This document shows positions 22,935 to 32,285 of a stretch of 64,000 nucleotides of DNA, one piece after another (position 1 is the first letter of the stretch; the number at the start of each line of letters is the position of its first letter). Under the pieces are notes generated by a model. That model was not told where the DNA came from, searched no databases, and was given only the letters and a program-made list of their open reading frames with translations. The stretch is from Blasia pusilla (Eukaryota; Marchantiophyta; Marchantiopsida; Blasiales), in NCBI GenBank assembly GCA_050084515.1, contig CM114274.1, forward strand, positions 17,236,001 through 17,300,000, written 5' to 3'. The translations under genes were made by a program, and so were the position numbers.

Positions 22935-23228
22935 ATGTTACAATTTCAAAAAAGAATCGGTTTTACTACTCATATTCTCATTCAAGTCCATATGAGTAAA
23001 CATGCTTTTGGCATTATGCAAGATTATTCAATAATTTCACTCTACATGGAGGACGCAAGGGGACAACCACTTTGCGACATAACGGATGTTGTATGCAATG
23101 CAACGAATGGAAATGTTACTAGGAAAGATAAATGTGCTATTGCTCAACGAAAGCGTCGTGCACTTGATTTACTACCAATTTCACCAAGCATTCCCTTTCT
23201 CACGTATGCTCTTATTTTCTTCCAATAA
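22935..23228 (+). CDS. Unrecognised short open frame next to the gypsy insertion
   Basis: A 97-codon open frame with MEDARGQPLCDITD and KCAIAQRKRRALDLLP. No family recognised. It ends 17 bases before the left end of the gypsy element at 23245, and the target duplication shows that this sequence was once continuous with 35104 onward, just upstream of the Helitron helicase. It might be an exon of the Helitron or unrelated flanking sequence. Reality as a gene is uncertain. Confidence 0.25.
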   Translation: MLQFQKRIGFTTHILIQVHMSKHAFGIMQDYSIISLYMEDARGQPLCDITDVVCNATNGNVTRKDKCAIAQRKRRALDLLPISPSIPFLTYALIFFQ

Positions 23229-23244
23229 TTTCTTTATTCCACTT

Positions 23245-23850
23245 TGTCGTGCGAATCCACATCGTCATACAACATACATCAATATACATCGCTGACATAC
23301 CATACTCACATACATATATAACATAGACGAGAGCATCCACAAACATAAGTGTACCACAACTGAAATCCGTGAAAGACCTACTGTCATAAAACACGTATAG
23401 AATCCCATACAATCGAGCCAAACCCACTCCACGATGAGAGAATCTAGGTCGAAGCTTGCGAGAAACACCATAGCCAAGAGCTCTACTCACTACCAAGGCT
23501 AACTCCCAACGCAACAGGCTCAACTCAAAGAACTGACTCTTCTTTGGGTGCACTCCACACTATATCCTCCAACCTAAGAGCGGGCCCTACTGGGAAAGTT
23601 ACCCCCAATTGAGTAACCCCCAACCCTATGTATGAAACCGCATCTCTACATAGCCACTACGGTCCTACATAAGGTATGGCCTCTACTAGCACACTATACT
23701 CTACGACATAATTCATATGGTCATGACAGTTGTCGTGCGAATCCACATCGTCATACAACATACATCGTTGACATACCATACTCACATACATACATAACAT
23801 AGACGAGAGCATCCACAAACATATCTGTACCACAACTCGCCCCCCTAACT
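23245..23850 (-). repeat. 3' LTR region and polypurine tract of gypsy copy 2
   Basis: Reading minus: a purine tract near 23850-23836, block A (23835-23731), block B (23728-23360) and block A' (23359-23245). A' is about 10 bases longer than A through a small insertion near its middle. The outer end is CGCACGACA, followed by the ACTT duplication. The arrangement is the same as in copy 1. Confidence 0.75.
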
Positions 23851-24008
23851 GGCGGTTAGGTCCCTCTAACTCCCAAGTAGCCCTATACATCTACTACATG
23901 CTATACACCTTCGTGGGTGCATGAATCAGAAGGCCGGGTGCTAGGTTGCCCCATCGTTAGTGCACATATGTAATCCATATCATGCAAAGATCAAGTCATC
24001 TACCTCAC

Positions 24009-24335
24009 CTAAGTACATCGAGGACAAACCCACCTTCAAGTAGGAACAACATCCATACGTGGAGTCAAACACATCATGTGCCAACCCCTAGAACACCGAT
24101 CACGCACCAACATACGGGATGCGTTACTAGCAAACCCACACAACATGCACCTCAAGCTAGCACGTATTATGGCTAAGCTTGGGTCAACACGACCATCCAC
24201 ATTTGGAAGATGACATGGTGTACAATTACACACATGATCCTTCCAAACAACTCCATCACGACCCTCCATTATGAGAACTCCAGATGCTAACACCTCACGC
24301 ACTCGTAAAATAGTGCGGATTGCCGTCACATCCAA
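24009..24335 (-). pseudogene. Integrase tail with PHD-like zinc finger, gypsy copy 2
   Basis: The minus-strand frame ends with a run of metal-ligand residues: CMLCGFASNASRML, then DRCSRGWHMMCLT, then PRMDVVPT, a single TGA, and WVCPRCT followed by a stop at 24011-24009. The order Cys-x2-Cys, (R)D-x-Cys, x4, His, x2, Cys, Cys-x2-Cys matches a PHD finger (Cys4-His-Cys3). One of the Cys4 ligands is Arg here and Gly in copy 1, both single-base changes from Cys. The upstream part carries NCTPCHLPNVDG, a known integrase-tail signature of this kind of gypsy element. A PHD finger would be expected to bind histone H3 tails. Confidence 0.65.
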
Positions 24336-25195
24336 CGTTTTTGGTGCAATCTGCTACAAATAGATATAGTCCCCCACATGGAACCTAAAAATCGATGGTT
24401 GATAACCTCCACCCCGAATGGTTGCATATCGCAACGTATCCCTGTGTTGAGCAATGGCAAGCTTCTCAAAGGTTGTTGGCATAACTCTCCGAAAGAGCTT
24501 TGCCCGCTGAGAACACACCCTCATCCACATCTCTAGATCTTCAAGGTTCACCACCTCACTAGACTCCCGACGAATTGCTGTTGGCAAGTCTGGATGTCGG
24601 CCGTATAACGGAAAATAAGGTAAGAAGAAGCCAAGGATGTTTGGCGATTGAACCTATACCCCATGGCTAACCATGACAACTGAATATCCCTGTCTCCAAG
24701 ATGTCCTTCTGTAGGCCATACTTGCGCAATGCCCTCTTCATTGTCTGAACCACACGCTCAACCAAACCATCTGCCTTTGGATGATCTCAAGACGTGGTCC
24801 GATGAGCAATCAACGCCTTGTCACACAAGACCTGAAACTCACCCTGAAATTGTGTACCCTGGTCAGTCACCACTTCAGCTGGTCGACCAAAATGAATAAG
24901 CACTCTATCAAGAAACGCTTATGCCGTTCACTCACTTGCCTTGTCTGGTAATGCCACCAACTCAATCCACTTGGAGAAGTGCTCCACCATCACCAACATA
25001 TATCGATGATGTCGTACAATCAACGATAACGGTCCCGCAAAGTCCACACTCCAACAGTAACCCAACCCCATAATAGGAAAGGGGTGTAACTCAGGTGTAG
25101 GGGCATTGAATGATGCCCTCACCCTGTCACAAACCATACAACATGACACCAACTGCTGCACCTGAGTATGTATGCCACGCCACCAATACTGTCGT
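24336..25195 (-). pseudogene. Integrase of gypsy copy 2
   Basis: The core reads CCMVCDRVRAS (zinc-binding end), VDFAGPLSL, HRYMLVMVEHFSKWIEL, a TDQGTQF motif near 24850 and a third motif DGLVERVVQT with Glu at 24758-24760. All three catalytic acidic residues are therefore present. Stops at 24922-24924 and near 24915, and frame changes near 24690, break it. Its N-terminal zinc-binding half is separated from the rest of pol by the solo LTR at 25196-26222. Confidence 0.75.
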
Positions 25196-26222
25196 GTGCC
25201 TACTCTCCTAGAACGTTAATCTTGTTTGTTGCGGAAGCGTGCGTTAAGTAGGTCATGCTCTCAACGCTGATCTGCATCCAAACACACACTTTGGTTAGTC
25301 GGGTCATGGATCAATCAGCGGGATTACTTTCCAAGTTCTCATCTCGGACTCTCATCAAGCTCAACCTTCCTAGTTTCGCGGTTTACAACACGGGCAAATC
25401 TCGAAAGACTTGGGACAGACTTTCTAGTCGGTTAAGGAACCTGAAACGGCGTTTCGCACCAAGCGGTTCCAAATGTCCGATGGACATCCAATGATTTCCT
25501 CATCAAGAGTTGCACGAAGTGAATCTCGGGTTGGAATCCAAGTGTGGCGTACAAAGTCCATTCCCTAGGATCAGGTTTGGGTTTCGAGTTCCCACGCCAA
25601 ACTCCCGTTCCATCCCGTGCCTCTGAAACGCCGTTTGACGCCCAAAGTGGGGATTCGTTTCCCGAGACATCTCGGAGAGGGTCCTCCCTTACTAGTACTT
25701 CTAGGGATCTCCGGGGTCCCCCTACATTTAGGGAAAGACACCCGGGCCTCTCCAATCGGCCCTCAACCCGATTGCTCTCTCAATTGTTTTTGGCCAATAT
25801 CTCAGCCTGTACTTATGCGTTTTCTAAGATCTTTAGTGCGTCGGAAGCGTCTTAAGATCAGCTTTCCAACGCGCCCTTTTGCTCCAAACAAATCTTGGAG
25901 CTCAACGTTATGGTCCTAAACACAGTTAGATTCTCCCAAACGCTAGTCGTGTTCCAAATTGGTTCTCACCTCTTTGGCAACCAACCTCCCAAGACTCAAC
26001 TCATCTCAAGTCTTGGCTCGCGTCTGGTCTAGGTTTCCTGGTTGTGACCACTAACGCATGAAACGCACAACTTTGTTCCGCATTTCGTCTCTTAGACTTT
26101 TCCAAAAGACTTTTCCAAACGCCTCTCCAAAGCGCAAACCTCGCTGCGTGAGTTCCCTTGAGTTCTGATGTTTTGCTTGGTGCCTATTTGGTGTTGTTTG
26201 GTTATGAGGGTCATGAAAAATA
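25196..26222 (-). repeat. Solo LTR of the old gypsy family inside gypsy copy 2
   Basis: About 1.03 kb interrupts the integrase start. The host sequence on each side is repeated as AGTATT (minus-strand sense), which I take as the target duplication. The element matches the partial LTR at 12285-12860, including the terminal CACGA end and the CTTACTAGTACTT block. No internal domain is present, so it is a solo LTR left by LTR-LTR recombination. It shows that this old family was still moving after copy 2 inserted. Confidence 0.7.
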
Positions 26223-26274
26223 CTAACCAAGGAGTAAGCTATACGTACGTTTTACCCCAAAATATCCCAACTGC

Positions 26275-27517
26275 TCATGGGCATGTCGCACAATGCGCTC
26301 TCTGAGCCAAATGCGGCACTACTCTTACTCTACCATCCTCCCACACACGGAGAATATGTGTTTCCTCCAATCGATACCTCTTAGCACATTGAAGAACACG
26401 GTCTCGCTCCTTGGCACTCACTATGCCTGGCATCATACTGGTACATAGGAACTCCAACACCAACGCATCATCATGAATATCAGGTTGATCCGTACAACCA
26501 TTTCCAACCTTAGGATCTGAAGGCTGGCCATCTACCCTCTGACTAGAGTAAGATGTCATGTGGTCCTCCATACTAGAGTCCATCCCTAACCAACATAAAA
26601 AGGCGGATGCATGCCTACGTGGCACCATCTCCTCATCAACCTCGCCATGCCATCTAGCCCTAGTTGCATCCTTTTGGCTAGTACATGGGTTCCTACTCAA
26701 CCCATCAGCATCAAGGTTGGCAACTCCAGGTCTATGTACCACCTGGAAGTCATACTCCTTTAAGATAAGAGCCCACCGTGCAAGCTTCCCTGTAAGCTTG
26801 TCAGACTCCATCAACCACTTGAGCGGTTGGTGATTAGTAACAAGGGTAAACTGTGTGCCAAACAAGTAATACCTAAAGTGTGCCATAGCCCACACTACTG
26901 ACAAGCATTCTCCCTCATATGAACTATAGTGCGACTCCGCTGCATTATTCGAACGACTTGCATAGGCCACCACAAACTCCATGTGCTCATCATCATGTTG
27001 TGTCAACACCGCTCCAAGTCCCAACCTACTCCAATCCGTGTGTAACTGAAATGGGCGCCCTTTGATAGGTCTCCTCAAGATAGGCGCCGTCACCAACTGG
27101 GCATTGAGCTCCACAAAAGCTCTCTCCTGATCATCTCCCCAGTGCCACTCTTGATCTGATTTCAGCAATTGGTTCAAAGGCTTTACCATAGCACTAAATC
27201 CCTTCACATACCTCCGATAGTAGTTCGCCAATCCCATGAATGCTCGAACTCTACTCACATCTACCGGACAAGGAATAAGTGCAATAGCCTCCACCTTTGC
27301 TTGTTGAACTCCCAAACCACCTGGATAGATCACATGACCCAAGTACTCAACATCCTCATGAAAGAACTTACACTTTCTTGGATGCAAACGTAGACCATGA
27401 GATTTCAACTGCTCAAACACAATCTGCAAATGTATCTGATGCTCATCCACCGTATTACTGAGCGCCAAGATATCTTCAATGTAACACCGAACAAAATCCA
27501 ACCCTGCTAGGATCTTG
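26275..27517 (-). pseudogene. Duplicated RT plus RNase H (second unit), gypsy copy 2
   Basis: This is a long open frame that starts inside RT, just upstream of the palm motif, with CYIEDILALS (Glu at about 27477 in place of the first catalytic Asp). It continues through LHPRKCKFFHEDVEYLGHVI, FMGLANYYRRYVKGF, the connection domain, and RNase H (LHTDWSRLGLGAVLTQHDDE, YSSYEGECLSVVW, LVTNHQPLKWLM, DADGLSRNP). It then runs into the spacer before integrase. It lacks RT fingers. The first 781 bases repeat the unit at 27518-28298, shifting the frame by one. Confidence 0.85.
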
Positions 27518-28939
27518 TACCACCTGGAAGTCATACTCCTTTAAGATAAGAGCCCACCGTGCAAGCTTCCCTGTAAGCTTGTCAGACTCCATCAACCACT
27601 TGAGCGGCTGGTGATCAGTAACAAGGGTAAACTGTGTGCCAAACAAGTAACACCTAAAGTGTGCCACAGCCCACACTATTGCCAAGCATTCTCCCTCATA
27701 TGAACTATAGTGCGACTCCGCTGCATTATTCAAACGACTTGCATAGGCCACCACAAACTCCATGTGCTCATCATCATATGGTGTAAACACCGCTCCAAGT
27801 CCCAACCTACTCCAATCAGTGTGTAAATGAAATGGGCGCCCTCTGATAGGTCTCCTCAAGATAGGCGCCGCCACCAACTGGGCCTTAAGCTCCACAAAAG
27901 CTCTCTCCTGATCATCTCCCCAGTGTCACTCTTGATCTGATTTCAGCAATTGGTTCAAAGGCTTTGCCATAACACTAAATCCTTTCACATTCCTCCGATA
28001 GTAGTTCGCCAATCCCATTAATGCCTGAACTCTACTCACATCTACCGGACGCGGAATAAGTGCTATAGCCTCCACCTTTGCTTGTTGAACTCCCAAACCA
28101 CCTACATAGATCACATGACCCAAGTACTCAACCTCCTCATGGAAGAACTTACACTTTCCTGGATGCAAACGTAGACCATGAGCTTTCAACTGCTCAAACA
28201 CCATGTGCAAATGTACCTGATGCTCTTCCACCATGTTATTGAACACCAAGATATCATCAATGTAACACCGAACAAAATCCAACCCTTCTAGGATCTTGTC
28301 CATCACTCTCTGAAACTCGGCAGGTGCATTCTTCAACCCAAAGGGTAAGAATTTCCACTGGTACATACAATCCTTGCCATGAGATTTGACACCCCAAAAT
28401 GTTGCCTTGGCCTTGTCACTCTCCCGAATCGGCAATTGATGGTATCCTGCCTGAAGATCCAAAGTACTGAAAATCTTTGCCTATCCCTCCACATCAAAGA
28501 TCTCCTCACGTGTAGGCATGGCGTACCTATCGGCCTTGGTTTTCCGATTGATAGGACGGTAATCTCCACACATCCGCCTATCCGTGTAGTTGCCATGCAT
28601 ATCCTTTTTAGCAGGCATGAGAGTGGCTGATGCATACTCTCCATGCAATAACTCCACTAATCCAGCCTCCAAAAGGTCCAACGTCCTACTCTGAATCAGG
28701 TCCCTCTCCATATGACTATATCGGTAGGGACGACGGAAGATTGGCGTCTCACGAGCCAAATCAATCCGTATACCGGGTCCAACCTGAGCACCCAACTCCT
28801 TCATGCTAAAGGCAAAACAACTCCTATAAGCACGTAGGAACCTTGTCAAGCGTCGTTTCTCACCTTCCGTAAGCTTGGGCCCAAGTAATGGCTCCCAAGT
28901 CTCCTCCACTGGCACACTAGAGGGAGAGGACGATGCCAT
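27518..28939 (-). pseudogene. Reverse transcriptase and RNase H (first unit), gypsy copy 2
   Basis: A nearly complete gypsy RT. It starts MASSSPSSVPVEETWEPLLG and has LLHGEYASATLMPAKK, MCGDYRPINRKT, LDLQAGYHQLPI, LPFGLKNAPAEFQRVMDKI and CYIDDILVF with both Asp at 28258-28253. It continues through GHVIYVGGLGVQQAKVEAI and MGLANYYRR, then RNase H with LHTDWSRLGLGAV and LVTDHQPLKWLM. Breaks are a stop at about 28480 and a stop near 27928 between RT and RNase H. The unit ends at 27518 inside RNase H, where the 781 bp duplication begins again out of frame. Confidence 0.85.
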
Positions 28940-28945
28940 TGGCTA

Positions 28946-30530
28946 CTACGCAACCCACTCATAAGATGGTACACCCTTAGCTACACCATCATCTGAGCAA
29001 ATAACTCCTCCCCCAACATGAGCAACCAACTCCACATGCCCAACCATTACATCCCATTTACTCCAAGGATGCAAAATACTATTCTCCTCGTCCCCAGCCT
29101 CTACTGTCCCGGTAGCCATCGAGCTCATTGCAAGGGGTGGAAGACCCACAGACATAGTCCGAAGTCGACGCTGTTCGGCCATACCAAGACTCAAAATCCA
29201 AGTCAAACAATTCAGGTCCATGGCCTGATCCAACACATGACGTCGTGAAGCCTCAGAAATGAAAGCAACCGTTGTCACACCAGTAGCAAATCCCATCGCA
29301 CGCTCTCTCTCCGCCGTTAGGCTCCACCAATCGCACACATGAGAATCCCATACCGGCCGAGACCACCTTCCCTATAGGCATGTGACGAGGAAAACTCATA
29401 AATGTGGGTAGTGCCATCCTAGGTCGCCCACACGGTTCACCACCGCCATGGGTGACCGATCAATAACCCTCACCACCGAGAAAGTCGCCTAGTATCCAAG
29501 ATACTATCCATTGTAAGGCAAGGATCCCATTGCCAGACCGCATCATATGCTCGACGTAGAACCTCCCTAGGCAACAAGTTTGTCCACCACAAGCGTGGGC
29601 GATGTGCACGCGAGCCAACTCGCGTTGCATTCAACAACACCGCTGGTCCAATCCAAGACCGCACCTCATGAACACTCGCCATCATCCGGGTCTGAGTGTC
29701 ACCCAACAATGGAACATTCTCGAAAATGTAAGCTAGAGCACGTGCCTGATGAACCTGAAGATGTCGTAACACTCGTAACATCTCCCAAAACAATCGAGAC
29801 CTAGGGTCGTGTAATCCCTCACCAGGACCAGCACGTGTATGACCCTGACATGGCCACCCAGCAATCACCAAATCCATAGGATCAACCCTCTCAAGGTCGT
29901 GCGCCCCCAACAATGCAATGTGTGAGGGCAAAGCACGCTTGTTCCCACAAATAGCTGATGGCAACAACTCAGTATCAACTCCGCATCAATTGACCAATAT
30001 GTCGAGATGAGACTCTCAAGGCCGTCTTATCTCGCTTTTCATACACGTATCTCCACACAGAAATACCGGCCTGCAACATTGCAGCCAAACCATTGCTAAT
30101 CCCACCAAAGAGATCTAACACACAAATGCCCTCCCGCGGATACTGCCATACAATGGGTGTAGTATCCAAAAGGGATAACCCAACTTGACCTGAAGTAGGA
30201 GTGCGCCGTGAGGCCTCCTCTTCCTCGTGAGGTATAACAGCCTCACACCAAGCCTCCTGCACTAGGCGATCGCCTCTGCCCATTGCACACAACATGAACT
30301 CCAAAGTGGCACATCCAACGATGAGGATGCCAATGCTGCAAAACTAGGGACCTCCTCTACCTCCTCATGCACAGGAGAATCCATAGCAGAAACATTACCC
30401 TCCAAAAAGTCTCCTGGCCAAGTGACAACTCCACTAAAACTAGCCATAGATGCTAACACTCTTGGGGAAGACCCTCCTGGTCGAGCCCCATAAATAAATC
30501 TCACAAGAACTTTGCTCATACGTCCATCCT
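28946..30530 (-). pseudogene. DNMT3-like cytosine-5 DNA methyltransferase domain, gypsy copy 2
   Basis: A C5 cytosine methyltransferase lies between protease and RT. Motif I: CVLDLFGGISNGLAAMLQAG (Asp at about 30115), followed by WRYVYEKRD. Motif IV: MDLVIAGWPCQGHTRAGPG, with the catalytic Cys at 29850-29848. Then RSRLFWEMLRVL. Motif VI: YIFENVPLLGD (Glu at 29721). Motif VIII-like: GSRAHRPRLWWTNLLPREVL, followed by MDSILDTRRLSRW. After frameshifts (29470-29340) the end reads WWSLTAERERAMGFATGV and SEASRRHVLDQAMDLNC, like the FGFP and GRSWSV segments of DNMT3. The HRxRxxWTN element and this ending favour DNMT3-type over bacterial-type enzymes. A frameshift near 29970 also breaks it. Confidence 0.85.
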
Positions 30531-31016
30531 CGGACTGCCAACCAGGTCAATAAGACGTTGTCGTAGTCCAGTAATCCATCTGAAAACCCATCGGGTGTAA
30601 TACTGCTCTTCCAACTAGTACATCATACGACTCGGCTGATGTGACCAATGCAGGTACTCCCAACCGGGAGCTATGAGTCGCATGATCTGGTCTCAACTGT
30701 ACAAAAAACTTCTCCCGTGTCATGAATTGAAACCTATCATTGGTTCCCTCCAAGTGATGTTTGAATTTGGAATGGGCAAGGCTCAAGCTCTGACCTCTGA
30801 ATACCCAAACCAATACATGCCGCCTTTCCCAACATCAAAGGTTGGGCACCAGAGTCTAACAAGACTCTATCTGGTCTATACACTTGTCCTCTAGGACTCA
30901 CCAATCGGAATATCCCACTCCGGTTGTCCAATATACATACACGAGGTGTAAGCCTCTCACAATCAATGGCTGGCCGGGCTGGTAATGCATCCATCTTTGC
31001 CGCTACTGCCTGCGGC
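30531..31016 (-). pseudogene. Aspartic protease, gypsy copy 2
   Basis: The active site is intact: YRPDRVLLDSGAQPLMLGKA, with Asp-Ser-Gly at 30856-30848. It is preceded by LDNRSGIFRLVSP and followed by the protease tail SAESYDVLVGRAVLHPMGF and DYW, then YRPGWQSEDGRM. One frame change separates the DSG part from the tail (near 30740-30810). It would cut the polyprotein. Unlike copy 1 it has no 85 bp duplication. Confidence 0.75.
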
Positions 31017-31330
31017 AAAGATGGATGCATTGACCAGCCCGGCCAGCCAAGTAGAGGTGGACTCGTGGTTGGAGAGCCTACGGTGGCTACCCCTACCACT
31101 ACGACAGAGTCAGCTATGGCTACCAGGATTGAGCAGTTGGAGCAAAAGTTGGCTACTATGGCTGGTATCCAGCATAGATCAGGTTCGGGAGCAAGGGCTT
31201 CCACCTCTTATGGAGGGGATGATCTCTCTTATATGGCGAGTGCAGCACAGGTTGAGGCATCAGCTGCAATTACGAGAGGAGCCACTCGAGCGTCAGAGCC
31301 ACGTGGTGCTACTGTGGAGTTGGACCCATA
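30968..31330. repeat. Palindrome and inverted segment in gypsy copy 2
   Basis: Arms of about 38 bases (30968-31004 and 31013-31052) around an 8 base loop are near-perfect complements, starting TGGCTGGCCGGGCTGGTAAT. The right arm continues as a roughly 310 base segment (to about 31330) that reads on the plus strand, although the rest of the element reads minus. It corresponds to 4460-4732 of copy 1. Confidence 0.85.
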
Positions 31331-31735
31331 AGTAGCACTGTACTCAATGCTACACCGGACATAGAGGGTCGCTCCACCGCAACACCCTCATCCACCTCAG
31401 CACGAGTTGCAGTAACACCCCCAAGTTCACACAACGTGGCTGCTAGCTGAAATACATGAGCTAAGTCAACTCCTAAAGCCATTAGTTTCGTGGCCGAAAA
31501 AAATGGGGATCCCAACACTGCAGTTGCCATCCGCAATACTGCACTGGATACTGCATCTGTGTCTACTACACGCGATACTGCATTGGATGCTGCATCTGTG
31601 TCTCCACTGTCGGCTCAATAGGCTACGTAGGAACCATGGATGGAGTCCTAAGCACCTCACACAACAAGAATGACTGGGGAAGCCTAGCCTGCCTCCCAAC
31701 CTCACTTGAACTTTGCGTGTAAAATCAAAGTTCAA
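31331..31735 (-). pseudogene. Gag-protease linker remainder, gypsy copy 2
   Basis: This matches copy 1 at about 4740-5098 on the minus strand (GGRLGFPSHSCCVRC-type frame and the LAHVFQLAATLCE segment). It includes a small internal tandem duplication near 31545-31605 around a GATGCTGCATCTGTGTCT-like unit. No catalytic motif. Confidence 0.55.
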
Positions 31736-32285
31736 GTGGTGATCCATCCAAATCCACCGGTGAATCTACATCTGTAAATCAAACCACATCCACTCTTTGC
31801 CATAAGAGATTTTGAACTCTAGCACCTAAGCTCCTAGAAAACCCTAAAAACCTTAGTACTCCAAAGGCTCAACACAAGAAATATGGCTTGTGAAAGTCAT
31901 CTCTCCCACCTTATATACCCTTGGAAAAGTCTCTTTCCCCAAAAAATAGTAACCTCAAACACACATGTTACCGGGTGATCATCAACTCAATCAACGAGTT
32001 ATCTGGCCCAAAATAGCAAAAGAGAAAGATTTTATGAAATATTAATCATAACACAACAAAGCTATTGGAAACCTCATCTGACATCTAAGGAACAAATTAT
32101 ATGCAAACAACCCTTTAACTCTTTATACCATCAACACGGTAAAACTTTTACACTCTTTAACTTCTCGGTCTCCACACCTTGGTTGTTTCTCCCAAACTCT
32201 AGGAAGAACTCCATTCTTGTGATGAAATTAGGTGACCCTCTACTATCAAAAGTCTCAACCACTTCATTAGTATCTACGACATCGT
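31705..32285. other. Unrelated insertion or replacement in gypsy copy 2
   Basis: Between the linker and gag lie about 550 bases with no counterpart in copy 1. They are AT-rich and contain a TATA-like TTATATACCC at about 31911. The left border is a perfect 13 base inverted repeat (CACTTGAACTTTG ... CAAAGTTCAAGTG, about 31702-31738). It may be a solo LTR or a MITE. No coding content was seen. Confidence 0.5.

Noticed and set aside
28946-30530. The methyltransferase as a host gene or bacterial restriction-modification gene
   Set aside because: It lies between protease and RT in two independent element copies, with the element's own reading direction, and its motifs are DNMT3-like.
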